Source: CAWCWN01 sp963799245 (GTDB lineage Bacteria; Chloroflexota; Ktedonobacteria; Ktedonobacterales; Ktedonobacteraceae). Taken from it: 64,000 nt of DNA. The position numbers and the translations under genes are program-made. The notes below the pieces were generated by a model. That model saw nothing but the letters and a program-made list of their open reading frames with translations, searched no databases and had not been told where the DNA came from. The stretch is taken from the NCBI GenBank assembly GCA_963799245.1, contig CAWCWN010000003.1, positions 1,488,001 to 1,552,000 on the forward strand, given 5' to 3'. Positions 33,071-42,371 of this stretch are shown here, in pieces. Numbering within the stretch: the stretch's first letter is position 1; the number at the start of each line of letters is the position of its first letter.

Positions 33071-36000
33071 ATGCCCGGGGACAAGCAAGTTTTTAGTGCG
33101 GCGATGAATGTGGCTGATCGTTACCGTTGGGATAGTCGGTGGGCAGAAGCAGCGCAGGAATACCAGCGAGCACTAGCGGAGTTCCCGGAGGATGCGATGG
33201 CGCGGGGTGGGCTTGGGTTTTGTTATATGCAGACCAAGCGGTGGCAACAGGCCCTTGAGGAGTACGAATACACGCTCAAAGGCGATTCCGCCAATGTGAT
33301 CGCCCTGAGCAAAACGGCAGAGCTCTACGGCATACTGAACAGGCGCGATGATGCCTATCAGGCATATTTACATCTGGCTGATTTGTACCTTCAGGCAGGC
33401 CAGGAGGCCAGGGCCGAGGCCACCTGGCAGAAGGCGGTGCAGCTCTCTCCTGGCGATCCCTTACCGCATGAGCGGCTTGCGGCATACTATCTAGGGAAAA
33501 AAGACTTTGCTTTGATGATCCAGGAGCGACTGGCTGCCGCTCAGGCAAATCTACAGCGCAATGATTTTGCGGCCGCGCGCGCGCAATGTGAAGAGATACT
33601 GCACGCGGACGCGACAAATATACAGGCACAGTGGATGCTTTCCAGGGTGATGGCGCAGATGCAACAACACTCTGGTCCACTTGCACAGGCAACGAGTGTA
33701 GAGTTTTCATCGCTGGCGGGTTCGATGGCTGATATGCCTTCAGATCTGCTAACTTTCACAGGAAGCCCAATGGCCGAAATGACGCCAGAGGGCAATTCAA
33801 GCGGAGGTAATTCTGGCATCATGGGTAACATGGGCAATTTCGGTGGCGGGGGAAATCCTGGACCGTCTCTTGCTACGACAGGTATCGCTGGTGGAGGTAT
33901 GGATCCTACTTCACGTAAACGAGTAACTGCTAGCCAAGTCACGGGTGTGTTGAGGCAGGCGCAGACATTTCAAACCCAAGGTCGTTTTAATGATGCTATC
34001 GACCTCTGTGAACAGATCTTGGAGAGCGGTTTCGATCGGCCAGATGCACGCTACTTTTTAGGGTGGCTGTACCAGGAACAGCAGCGCTGGGATGATGCTA
34101 TTCGCCAGTTCCAGATGCTCCTCAACGATCCTGATTATGCACTCTCCTGCTACTATGCTTTGGGTCAGTGTTATCGCGCGCGTGGGGATTTGCGTACCGC
34201 CACGGTGCATTTTGATGAAGCCGTGGATCGCGTGAACCTGGACGCGCTGACTATGGAGGAGTCCGATCAGCTGGTGCAGCTCTGCCAGGAGGCGGCTGAA
34301 GCGCATCGCCTGCTGGGCGAGCAGGAGCAGGCCCTGACGGTCTACAATGCTTTGCTCGGTTTTCTGCGCAGCCGCGGCTGGGGCGAGCAGGTAGCCCAGG
34401 TTGAATTGATGCTTCGGCAGATGCAAAATGCGCCTGTGCGTACCGCCACGCCGCCTCCCGCCCAGCAGGCGCCTTCATCGGTTCTGGATGCGCCGACGAT
34501 GGAGTTTAATACGCCAGCCGGCGCGTCCTCACCGGCTTCTGCGCAGTTGCCCGCGTCACCCCAGGTCTCGATTCCTGGCGTTGCTTCTAACTCATCAGTA
34601 GGGGAGCTGCCCGACTGGCTGACGGGTATCCTCAGTGATGCTGGTAAAGGTCAGGGTTCGCAGCAGACGAGCATGCCCGCCATAGCTGCCTCCCCTGCGC
34701 AGAACGCAGATGGCAGTGCTGAGATCCTGGTGGCGGAAACCAGGGCGATGAACCCGCTACCGCCTGTAACCCTGCAGTCCCCACAACCCCAGCAGGATGC
34801 GGCGCCGGCGACTTCCACCTCCTGGCTGACGGAAGATGCCAGACCAGGCAATGCGACGCATAGCGTTTCTCCCGCCAGGGAGTCTGCTGGGGTGGGGGTG
34901 GAGGCGGCAGTGCCTTCCACGCCAGCGGGAACGGCTGTACCGGCGTCTCCCGCCGCGCAGCCACCTGTTGTGCCGGCCACTCCTGTAATCGAGGTGAGCC
35001 CTGTTTTACAGGACCCATCGGCGCGCAGTGAGATCGCCGGTCTCGATTTGCTGAGTCAGATGGCGAACGCAGGGGGCAAGGACGAGGCATTAAAACAGGT
35101 TGCTGAAGCGGTCCTGGCAAGTACGGCCTCGCTGCCGGAGAATATCCGCCTGCAGGTAGTGCAGGCCATGCAGGATATTCAGACATATATCAACCATAAC
35201 CTGCTGACCCCCGCCACCGAAACCTGCCTGCGGGTGATAGATATGGCCCCCCAGTACCTGGATGTTCACCAGGTTTTGTGTGAGATCTACGTTCGCCAGG
35301 GCAAGGTCGAGCAGGCCATCACAAAGTATGCCATCCTGGTTGACACGTATATCGTCAATGGCCGCACCGATGATGCCATCGCGACATACCAGCGCATCCT
35401 GCAGCTTGAGCCCAACAACCTGACCTATCGTATGCGCCTGATCAACCTGCTGGCTTCCCAGGGAAACAAAGAAGACCTGCTGCGTGAGCGCACGCTGGCG
35501 GCCGAATCTTATCTGCGCCTGGGATATATGGACCGCGCCCTGACCGAGCTCGAGCAGGCCCTGCACGAGAGCCAGACCAGCGTTCCCACGCGCTTGAACT
35601 ACGCCCTGGCTCTGCAGAAGTTGGGTCGCAGCCAGCAGGCGGTAGCGGAGTATCAGCGAGTCCTGCAGGTCGATCCGGGCAACATAACCGCCCTTGTACG
35701 CTGGCACGTGGCTATGATTACCAGCCTCGGCACCCCTCGTGCCACGACACTGGAGGTACTGAGCCGCATTCGCTGGCAGCTGCGCGGCGAGGGGCAGCGC
35801 AATTATACAGCGGTTGCGCGTGAGTATGTGCAGGCCGCGGAAGCGCATCCCAATAACGCCGATGTGCACTTTGCCCTGGGGCAGATCCACCAGCAGGCCG
35901 GCAATTTTGATAAGGCCATGGAGGCATATAAGCTGGCCATGCGCGATAGCGCTGTTGAAGTGATAGCTCGGGTCAGCGCGGCTCAATGCCTGTTGACCAC

Positions 36001-36937
36001 GGGCAAGCCAGAAGCGGCGATTCAGCAACTTGAGCAGGCCCTGCAAAACGTGCGCCGCTCCTCAAGCGCTTCCATCGATCCAGGCGCCTGGGCCGCGCGT
36101 CCGCGCGAGGAGGGCGAAGAGCACCAGGCTCCCGAGGTTGAAATCTCCATGTTGCTTGCCAAAGCCTATAGCCGCACAGGTCAGCAGGAACAGGCGCAGG
36201 CTATCCTGCGCCAGCTGAAGCAGACAACGACGCGCCAGGATGAGGTCTCTTCCACGCTGGCGGAGATTTCCGCGCGCCAGGGCAATGTGGACAGCGCCTT
36301 ACAGGAATATATCGACCTTGTGCACCACTACCGCAGTAAACGTCAGACCGACAACGCCTTGAATGTCTTGAATGAGATGGTGCGCATGGCACCCGATGAC
36401 CCGCGCGCGCATGACGAACTGGCGGACATCTATGTGAATCGCGGTTTACTGGATGAAGGTGTGGCGGAGTTACGCTTGCTCGCGAATATCTACCTGCGCC
36501 ATAACCAGTTGGAGCAGGCGGCAACGGCATTTCAACGCATCGGCAACATCTACTCCGATATGGGCAATATGGAGGAGGCCTTAACCAACCTGCGTCGTGC
36601 CGCTGATCTTGACCCTCGTTCGATGGACCTGTTGCGCGAAGTCGTTGGCTTCTGCCTGCAGCTGGGCAACGCGCCTGAGGCGGCCTGCTATCAGGCGATT
36701 ATCGCGCGTCACTACTTTGATACCCACCAGGTCAAGGAGGCCGTCGCTGCGCTGCAGCAGTTGATCACTATCGACCGCAATAATTTTGAGGCGTATGATC
36801 TGCTCGGCCAGACGTACCAATCAGTGGGTGAGTATGAGCAGGCCAGCCGCGTCTATCGCAACCTTGCCAGGGTCAATCCTGAAAATTCGCTAGCGCGCGA
36901 GAGATTGGTTACGCTGCAGGCCTTGCGAGCGAGGTAG
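33071..36937 (+). CDS. Large tetratricopeptide-repeat protein (1288 residues)
   Basis: The protein has an N-terminal block of TPR units (about 1-190), a Gly/Met/Asn-rich spacer (GNSGIMGNMGNFGGGGNPG), a second TPR block (about 285-465), a long Pro/Ala/Ser-rich disordered region (about 465-650), and a large C-terminal TPR solenoid to the end. Repeats show the W-LG-Y-A-P pattern, for example FDKAMEAYKLAMRDS and YEQASRVYRNLARVNPEN. No signal peptide or membrane helix is seen, so it is a cytoplasmic scaffold. The partner is unknown. ATG 33071 is chosen because it begins the conserved part; the ribosome binding site is weak. Confidence 0.85.
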   Translation: MPGDKQVFSAAMNVADRYRWDSRWAEAAQEYQRALAEFPEDAMARGGLGFCYMQTKRWQQALEEYEYTLKGDSANVIALSKTAELYGILNRRDDAYQAYLHLADLYLQAGQEARAEATWQKAVQLSPGDPLPHERLAAYYLGKKDFALMIQERLAAAQANLQRNDFAAARAQCEEILHADATNIQAQWMLSRVMAQMQQHSGPLAQATSVEFSSLAGSMADMPSDLLTFTGSPMAEMTPEGNSSGGNSGIMGNMGNFGGGGNPGPSLATTGIAGGGMDPTSRKRVTASQVTGVLRQAQTFQTQGRFNDAIDLCEQILESGFDRPDARYFLGWLYQEQQRWDDAIRQFQMLLNDPDYALSCYYALGQCYRARGDLRTATVHFDEAVDRVNLDALTMEESDQLVQLCQEAAEAHRLLGEQEQALTVYNALLGFLRSRGWGEQVAQVELMLRQMQNAPVRTATPPPAQQAPSSVLDAPTMEFNTPAGASSPASAQLPASPQVSIPGVASNSSVGELPDWLTGILSDAGKGQGSQQTSMPAIAASPAQNADGSAEILVAETRAMNPLPPVTLQSPQPQQDAAPATSTSWLTEDARPGNATHSVSPARESAGVGVEAAVPSTPAGTAVPASPAAQPPVVPATPVIEVSPVLQDPSARSEIAGLDLLSQMANAGGKDEALKQVAEAVLASTASLPENIRLQVVQAMQDIQTYINHNLLTPATETCLRVIDMAPQYLDVHQVLCEIYVRQGKVEQAITKYAILVDTYIVNGRTDDAIATYQRILQLEPNNLTYRMRLINLLASQGNKEDLLRERTLAAESYLRLGYMDRALTELEQALHESQTSVPTRLNYALALQKLGRSQQAVAEYQRVLQVDPGNITALVRWHVAMITSLGTPRATTLEVLSRIRWQLRGEGQRNYTAVAREYVQAAEAHPNNADVHFALGQIHQQAGNFDKAMEAYKLAMRDSAVEVIARVSAAQCLLTTGKPEAAIQQLEQALQNVRRSSSASIDPGAWAARPREEGEEHQAPEVEISMLLAKAYSRTGQQEQAQAILRQLKQTTTRQDEVSSTLAEISARQGNVDSALQEYIDLVHHYRSKRQTDNALNVLNEMVRMAPDDPRAHDELADIYVNRGLLDEGVAELRLLANIYLRHNQLEQAATAFQRIGNIYSDMGNMEEALTNLRRAADLDPRSMDLLREVVGFCLQLGNAPEAACYQAIIARHYFDTHQVKEAVAALQQLITIDRNNFEAYDLLGQTYQSVGEYEQASRVYRNLARVNPENSLARERLVTLQALRAR

Positions 36938-36962
36938 CGGGTAAATAGAGAGAGAGAAGAAG

Positions 36963-36990
36963 AAACAGGCGAGAGCCCTCGCCTGTTTTT
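36963..36990. terminator. Bidirectional rho-independent terminator
   Basis: AAACAGGCGAG (36963-36973) pairs with CTCGCCTGTTT (36978-36988) around AGCC and is followed by T residues on both strands. It serves the TPR gene and the convergent FemABX operon. Confidence 0.85.
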
Positions 36991-38041
36991 ATGCGGGTGC
37001 TTTCACGGCCTGGCGTCTCTGATCGCGCCAGCGCTTCACATCCAGCAGGCGCCTGTAGACGGCGTAGACGATCGGTTGATAGGCCAGGTCATGTGTTTCC
37101 AGAGAGCGTATGGCATAGCCGCCAAAGCCGCGCTTAAAGACATATACGCCCCATAGCTCCTGCCCCTCCTCCAGGATATCGGGAATACCGCGGAAATTGT
37201 AGTACCAGCAGCCATGAGCCCTGGCCCACTGCATGCCGTTCCACTGTAAGAGGTGATTCGGCATCAGGTTGCGCTGCTCATTGGATGATGCGCCATACAT
37301 ATACCAGCTCCAACGCCCCAGGCGCAAGACGATAATGCCGGCGATCACCTCGCCCTCGTGCTCCGCCAGGAAGAGGGCCGCTCGATCCCCACTACTAAAT
37401 AAGCGCATCACATCATCGTAGTGGCCTTTGTCATGGATAAAGAACTGGTCGCGCTCGCTGGTGGTTTGGTAGATGCGATAGAAGGTGTCCAGGTCCGCCT
37501 GCCCCTGACCGCGTCGCACCGTGACGCCCTTGCGCCCGGCCAGGCGTATGTTGTAGCGCCACTTCTCTTTCATGCCGGCCAGCAGCGTTTTTTCATCCGG
37601 CCGTAGGTCCAGGACCCACTCGTGGCGGACATGACTGGCGTACCGCGTTGGCTTAAAACTGCGCCTCTGTAATGCCTGCAGCCAGCGCTTATCGCCATCC
37701 GCCACGCTTGGTTCGACCTTGAGCATAAATGCTCTGCGCTTATGTGCCTCCGCCTTGACAAAATTGAGCAGCACCGTCAAAGCGGGCGTATCCGGATCAT
37801 CAATAACGGGGCCGCGCGGCGCATAGAAATAGGTCCCGTGTATGACAGGCGCCCTGGAAATAAGCACAAGCATGGCGGCGCACAACTTGCCCTGGTCGTC
37901 TAAAACACCAACCGGCATGGCCTCAGCCTGCAAATGAGGAGCGAGTTCTCCCCACTCGTACGATTGAGTAATATTGCAGCATTCCGAGCTGGCAACAAAG
38001 TTATCCCACAGCTGGCGGTCGGTGATGATACGCGCCTCCAT
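36989..38041 (-). CDS. FemABX-type peptidoglycan aminoacyltransferase
   Basis: Fem proteins add amino acids from aminoacyl-tRNA to lipid II to build peptidoglycan cross-bridges. The 350-residue protein has two GNAT-like halves: the first with QSYEWGELAPHLQ and the second with AALFLAEHEGEVIAGIIVLRLG, YMYGASSNEQRNLMPNHLLQW, YYNFRGIP and VYVFKRGFGGYAIR. The coiled-coil arm of FemA/B is absent, as in FemX. GGGAGG lies ten bases before the ATG and the upstream paralogue ends 17 bp away, so they form one operon. Confidence 0.9.
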   Translation of the reverse strand: MEARIITDRQLWDNFVASSECCNITQSYEWGELAPHLQAEAMPVGVLDDQGKLCAAMLVLISRAPVIHGTYFYAPRGPVIDDPDTPALTVLLNFVKAEAHKRRAFMLKVEPSVADGDKRWLQALQRRSFKPTRYASHVRHEWVLDLRPDEKTLLAGMKEKWRYNIRLAGRKGVTVRRGQGQADLDTFYRIYQTTSERDQFFIHDKGHYDDVMRLFSSGDRAALFLAEHEGEVIAGIIVLRLGRWSWYMYGASSNEQRNLMPNHLLQWNGMQWARAHGCWYYNFRGIPDILEEGQELWGVYVFKRGFGGYAIRSLETHDLAYQPIVYAVYRRLLDVKRWRDQRRQAVKAPA

Positions 38042-38058
38042 GAATTATGTTCCTCCCA

Positions 38059-39165
38059 TCAAGAATTTTTACCGCGGGCCGCTCGCTCTAATTCCACTTT
38101 TTTACGCTCGTTGTGCCGGCGGGCGCGGCGCAGCTCGACAAAGCTGCGCCAGGCATTGTAGACCAGCGGACGATAGACATAATCCTGCGTGGGTATATTC
38201 AAGCGCGAGAAGCCGCCGAAGCCCTTTTTGTATTCATACACGCCCCACATTTCTGCGCCCGGCTCCAGGATTTCGGGTATGGTGCGAAAGTCGAAGTACG
38301 AACAGCCGCGCTGTTTGGCCCATTGGAAGCACCTGAATTGCAAAAGGTAGGCAGGTTTGAGGTTACGTTTGTTGTCGGAGGTGGCTCCAAACATGTCCCA
38401 GCACCAGTCGCCAAAGCGGATCAGCATCTTGGCGGCAATGGCTTCGCCTTCATGCTCTGCCAGGTAGAGTATCGCATCCCCTTTAGTGGCAAACTGGCGC
38501 AGGATCTCCTGGTGATAGTCTTGGGGGTGAATGAAAAACGCGTCGCGCTCGCTCGTAACCTTCAGTAGGTTGTAGTAGGCATCGAAATCGGCGGCGCTTG
38601 TAGCTTCGCGTATGAGCACACCCTTGCGTTCGGCGCTGCGGACATTCTGGCGCCATGTCATTTTAAATTGTGCCAGTAGTTGCTCCATGTCAGGGCGAAT
38701 ATCCAGCACCCAGCTACGCCTGCCGTGCACCGCAAGGGGGTTGATCTGGAAACCGAGGGTGCGATATGCCGCGAGCCAGCTATCCAGCGCGGGATCATCG
38801 TCGGCGATATTGGGCTCCAGGCGCAGCACGATGGCGTGCTCGCGACGGGCAATAGCGTGCGCTTGCGCCAGTAAAGCCTCCAGCGCGGGCGCGTCTGGCC
38901 GTTCTACGCTTGGACCACGCGAGCCGTAGAGCCATTGAAGGTGCAGGCCCGGGAGCGACACGGGTAGGGGTACGGGCGAGACGGTCAGCATCAATGCCCC
39001 GACCAGGCGTCCAGCCTCAAGAGCTCCCAGGCGATAGATACGCCCCCCCAGGTACCTGTTCAATTCACCCCATTCGTATGATTGCAACAAGTGCCCCCCT
39101 GGCTGGCTGATAAGGAATGTGTCCCACTGCTCTCTGTCAGTGATTTCTGCAATGGTGATGGCCAT
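38059..39165 (-). CDS. FemABX-type peptidoglycan aminoacyltransferase, paralogue
   Basis: The 368-residue protein is a paralogue of the next gene with the same landmarks: QSYEWGELNRYLGG, RPDMEQLLAQFKMTWRQNVR, YLAEHEGEAIAAKMLIRFG, MFGATSDNKRNLKPAYLLQF, YFDFRTIPE and YEYKKGFGGFSR. It probably adds a different bridge residue or acts as the first transferase of the pair. The basic C-terminal tail differs from the paralogue. It starts 13 bp after a GNAT gene stop. Confidence 0.9.
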   Translation of the reverse strand: MAITIAEITDREQWDTFLISQPGGHLLQSYEWGELNRYLGGRIYRLGALEAGRLVGALMLTVSPVPLPVSLPGLHLQWLYGSRGPSVERPDAPALEALLAQAHAIARREHAIVLRLEPNIADDDPALDSWLAAYRTLGFQINPLAVHGRRSWVLDIRPDMEQLLAQFKMTWRQNVRSAERKGVLIREATSAADFDAYYNLLKVTSERDAFFIHPQDYHQEILRQFATKGDAILYLAEHEGEAIAAKMLIRFGDWCWDMFGATSDNKRNLKPAYLLQFRCFQWAKQRGCSYFDFRTIPEILEPGAEMWGVYEYKKGFGGFSRLNIPTQDYVYRPLVYNAWRSFVELRRARRHNERKKVELERAARGKNS

Positions 39166-39178
39166 AATATAACTGCAC

Positions 39179-39748
39179 TCAACTACTCTGCTGTTTAAAA
39201 TATTCGCTTCTCAAGATGCTGTAGACCTTGACATTGTGGTATGTGCCAAAGCGCAGAATATCTTCACGCAGCGTACCCTCATAGATGAAGCCGGCTTTTT
39301 CATCGGCGCGCCAGCCGCCGATATTATCCTCCATATCCTGTGTCTGAATACGGTTGAGATTCAATTCTAAGAAGCCGTAGCGCAACATTAATTTTGTGGT
39401 CTCTGTGCCAAGGCCTTTGCCCTGTATGCTGCGATCACCGATGATGACGTAAAATTCGGCGCTCTGATTGATATAGTTGATATCCTTAAGGCCGACCAGG
39501 CCGATAAGGCGATTGTCCTCGTTGAGTGCCACGCCAAAGATAATATGCTTGCCATCCCTATAGAGCTGTTCTAGCCGCTCTTTCCCGCGTGTATCGCTGG
39601 TGGGATAGATAGAGAAATAGCGACGAATCTCCTCGTCATTCATCCAGGTCGAATACAGGTGGTTATCTTGCGCGGGCTCTAAGGGGCGTAAATAGATGCG
39701 CTCGCCCACTATAAAGGGATTCTGCATGCGCGAGGTATCCTTTGTCAT
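39179..39748 (-). CDS. RimJ/RimL-type GNAT acetyltransferase
   Basis: The 189-residue protein is an N-acetyltransferase of the RimJ/RimL group. It has RIYLRPLEPAQ at the start, GLVGLKDINYINQSAEFYVIIG, the acetyl-CoA loop SIQGKGLGTET, and GFLELNLNRIQ. It heads the operon with two FemABX genes, so it may act on cell-wall precursors or a resistance substrate, but that is inference from position. ATG 39748 has GGGAG ten bases upstream. Confidence 0.88.
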   Translation of the reverse strand: MTKDTSRMQNPFIVGERIYLRPLEPAQDNHLYSTWMNDEEIRRYFSIYPTSDTRGKERLEQLYRDGKHIIFGVALNEDNRLIGLVGLKDINYINQSAEFYVIIGDRSIQGKGLGTETTKLMLRYGFLELNLNRIQTQDMEDNIGGWRADEKAGFIYEGTLREDILRFGTYHNVKVYSILRSEYFKQQSS

Positions 39749-39870
39749 GTAATAATAATCTCCCTTCTGCCGACTATTCGAGGGCAAGTATAGCATAGCC
39801 GGCGGCAGAGGGCAATTGACTCTTACTTTATTCTCGTGGCGTGCCTCATAGTGAAGGTTGTTGTGGTGTG

Positions 39871-39907
39871 GGTGAGGGCGCCGGCTTTGCTTGCCGGCGC
39901 CCTCACC
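39871..39907. terminator. 15-bp GC-rich hairpin
   Basis: GGTGAGGGCGCCGGC (39871-39885) pairs with its complement at 39893-39907 around a 7-base loop. It lies after the DUF4870 gene and before the acetyltransferase operon; no U-tract is seen. Confidence 0.6.
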
Positions 39908-39918
39908 ATACGACTTAA

Positions 39919-40548
39919 TTAAATGGTAGCACTTTTTTTCTTGCGCGTCGTTCTTTCCACCATGCTTTCGGCGTAATTGCCGAAGAAGGGCAGCCTGACG
40001 GTGCGACCGCGATAGGATTGGATCATCAGGAAGATCCAGACCAGACCGGCGAGTATGAATACGATGTATGTCAGGGGAAAGAGGAACAGGCTCGCGACAA
40101 AGGCCAGCGCGCCCCCGACGATAGGAATGATGCTGATGAGATAGGCCAGCAGGCGTATCACCAGCAACAGGGCGAAGGTGGACCCAAAGAAGAGGAACGA
40201 TTGGGCGGCATGGAAACGCACAAAACAATTCTTGCGCTCGATCACAAAGAAGATCAGCCCGCTAAACCAGCCCAGCACATAGCTCAAGAGCGCTTCGGTC
40301 CTGCCGCTCATACCCGTCGAGGTGGGGTCATGCGCGTTTCTGCCATCTGTGGCGCTAAATGGCGGCTGGTAACTGGCATACTGCTGCTGTTGCTGCTGGC
40401 CGGATTGACCATAGGCGGATTGCTGGCCTCCCGGCTGGTAGCCGCTCTGTTGCCAGTAATCCTGGCCAGGCTGCGTATTATTTGATTGCGCGGAAAAACC
40501 GCCATAGCCACTACTATATTGGCTCTGCTGATTTGGATCCTGTGCCAT
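39919..40548 (-). CDS. DUF4870 membrane protein with Gln/Tyr-rich tail
   Basis: The 209-residue protein has an N-terminal tail of about 85 residues rich in Gln, Gly, Ser and Tyr (runs such as QQQQQQYASYQ), then a DUF4870/Tic20-like domain with the family stretch ERKNCFVRFHAAQSFLFF and three further hydrophobic segments. AGGA lies ten bases before ATG 40548. A paralogue is next upstream on the same strand. The role is unknown; the tail looks prion-like and may self-associate. Confidence 0.75.
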   Translation of the reverse strand: MAQDPNQQSQYSSGYGGFSAQSNNTQPGQDYWQQSGYQPGGQQSAYGQSGQQQQQQYASYQPPFSATDGRNAHDPTSTGMSGRTEALLSYVLGWFSGLIFFVIERKNCFVRFHAAQSFLFFGSTFALLLVIRLLAYLISIIPIVGGALAFVASLFLFPLTYIVFILAGLVWIFLMIQSYRGRTVRLPFFGNYAESMVERTTRKKKSATI

Positions 40549-40802
40549 AGTAGCTTTCATCCTTTGTAGGGGCAGGCTCGCATGCTGCCGCCGACCTTGT
40601 AGGGTCGCCATGACGTCTCTGCCTGAAAGCCAACGTACAGTGACCCTCTGCAATGCTTCTCTATACTATATACTACGAACCACACCTGGAAAAGTTGAAA
40701 GGCACAATAAGGCGCCCCTGCCATGACAACGAAATGCAGCATTTTCAGTCATTTCGTCTCTGGTGGGGCGCAAAGCGTTTGCCAGTTACGACCTCTTTTT
40801 CA

Positions 40803-41462
40803 TTACATGCCTGTGGGTGGAGCGGGATTGGCGTACTTCTCAGCGTAGTCGCCAATTATCGGCAGCTTGAAGTATTTGCCCTGGAAGGCATTGATCATCA
40901 AGATGATCCAGAGCACGAAGACGGCCAGGCCGAAGATTGGGCTCAGCAGGCAGGCGGAAACAAATTGTATCACGGGGATGCGATCCAGGATGCCAAGCGC
41001 GACTTCCACCACTATGATTGCTCCTGCCGAGAGCATCGCCTGCATGGCATGGAAGCGCACAAAGCGATTCGTTTTTTCCATGAGGAAGATGATGATAGCA
41101 CTGATGGGCATGAAGAGGTAGCTCAGGAAAGCAAGGATATTGGCATCCATGTTGATGGTGCTTGGCCCGTAGTTGCCGGCCGTGCTCCCGGAAGCCGCAC
41201 CGAATGGCTGTTGAAAGCTACCCTGTGGCTGGCCATACTGCTGCTGACCATAAGGCTGCTGGTAGCCGGGCTGCTGGCCATAGCCGCCCTGTGGCTGCTG
41301 GCCATAGCCGGGCTGCTGGCCATAGCCGCCCTGTGGCTGCTGGCCATAGCCGGGCTGTCCCTGACCACTGTAGGGATCAGTTGGCTGGGCGGGTGGAGTA
41401 TAGCCACCACCATATTGACTTGGTTGATTGGGATCTTGGCCTTGATTGGGATTCCAGCTCAT
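40803..41462 (-). CDS. DUF4870 membrane protein with GYGQQP repeats
   Basis: The 219-residue paralogue has a tail of about 100 residues built on GYGQQPQGG and GYGQQPGY repeats, then the DUF4870 domain (MEKTNRFVRFHAMQAMLSA) with three or four membrane helices. GAGGAAG lies before ATG 41462. The DNA has two exact 42-bp units in this tail. The repeats may expand or contract without breaking the frame. Confidence 0.75.
   Translation of the reverse strand: MSWNPNQGQDPNQPSQYGGGYTPPAQPTDPYSGQGQPGYGQQPQGGYGQQPGYGQQPQGGYGQQPGYQQPYGQQQYGQPQGSFQQPFGAASGSTAGNYGPSTINMDANILAFLSYLFMPISAIIIFLMEKTNRFVRFHAMQAMLSAGAIIVVEVALGILDRIPVIQFVSACLLSPIFGLAVFVLWIILMINAFQGKYFKLPIIGDYAEKYANPAPPTGM
41271..41354. repeat. 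Two exact copies of a 42-bp unit
   Basis: Copies 41271-41312 and 41313-41354 are identical and encode 14 residues each of the GYGQQP repeat on the minus strand. Confidence 0.9.
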
Positions 41463-41871
41463 GGTTCTCTTCCTCATTTCTTTCATTACATAATAAGACC
41501 ACTGAGGGAAATTGTTTTTCTTTTATCCCTAGTCAAAGCATGGAGTAAAAACTCTCACACATCGCTGCAGGTTTCACATCCATGCTCTTCACTCCGTAGT
41601 ATACCCGTAAAGATGAGTATTGTGAACCGTTTAGTTCACGCAAAAAGAGGTAATTTTACCTTTTTGCTGCTAGCATTCACTTTTTCTAAGTATACTGACG
41701 CCGGACTATCCAGAGGTACCATTTACCCCGCAATCATACACTATTTTCTGAAGATTGTCATTAATTCCTGCCTCAAAGCCAGAAATATAGTAGTTATGTT
41801 ATGCTGGCCGCCGAGTTGCGTTGCGCCGGGATGGCCTGAAGGAAGGCAGCGGGCCAGGGAGATGATGAGCT
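41463..41871. other. Intergenic, no gene seen
   Basis: The 409-bp stretch is A/T-rich for this window. It should contain the promoter of the DUF4870 gene. No coding frame with a ribosome binding site, RNA gene or long hairpin is seen. Confidence 0.45.
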
Positions 41872-42228
41872 TTATGGGCAGCAGCGTGTGAGTATCTTAA
41901 GGAGATTGGCCATGCTGAAAGGCTTCACAAGAACGATCAGGTTTTGTTGTGCGAGTTTTATCTCCGCCTGGGCGTCCGCGGTGAGCACGATAATAGGGAT
42001 AGAATCATCCGTTTTGCGCTCTTGCCACTTCTCCAGAAACGTATAGCCGCTCATCTCTGGCATCCAGAGATCAAGCACTATCACGGATGGTACTTCCTTT
42101 GCCAGCTTCTCCAGGGCCTCCGCGCCATTCTGGGCTACGCTAACGCTATAGTGCTCTAATTCCAGGGCTGTCTGGATCAACTCCTGGTGGCTCGGCTCAT
42201 TCTCTATAAGTAATACATGCTTACTCAT
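41872..42228 (-). CDS. CheY-like single-domain response regulator
   Basis: The 118-residue protein is a receiver domain alone: acidic pair in LIENEP (E9/E11 rather than the usual DD), phospho-acceptor Asp in VIVLDLWMPEMSG, Thr in VLTAD and Lys in LVKPFS. No output domain is present, so it would signal by protein contact. It lies just downstream of lon on the same strand. ATG 42228 begins the domain; AAAGGA lies about 12 bases upstream. Confidence 0.9.
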   Translation of the reverse strand: MSKHVLLIENEPSHQELIQTALELEHYSVSVAQNGAEALEKLAKEVPSVIVLDLWMPEMSGYTFLEKWQERKTDDSIPIIVLTADAQAEIKLAQQNLIVLVKPFSMANLLKILTRCCP

Positions 42229-42371
42229 AACTTCAATCAATCCTTTACGCTGGAGGGATGCCAATGATTGTATTATCCTGTAGCCCCGTTTTGCCAGGCT
42301 GAATGCTGGCGCCTGCGAGGGGCACAGGCGTACCCGGTATTATTATTGTACATTGGCTCTGATAACCCGTT

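Noticed and set aside
40653..41891. 412-codon plus-strand frame with LLAIAALW repeats
   Set aside because: It is the reverse reading of the GYGQQP repeats of the DUF4870 gene; the hydrophobic pattern is an artefact.
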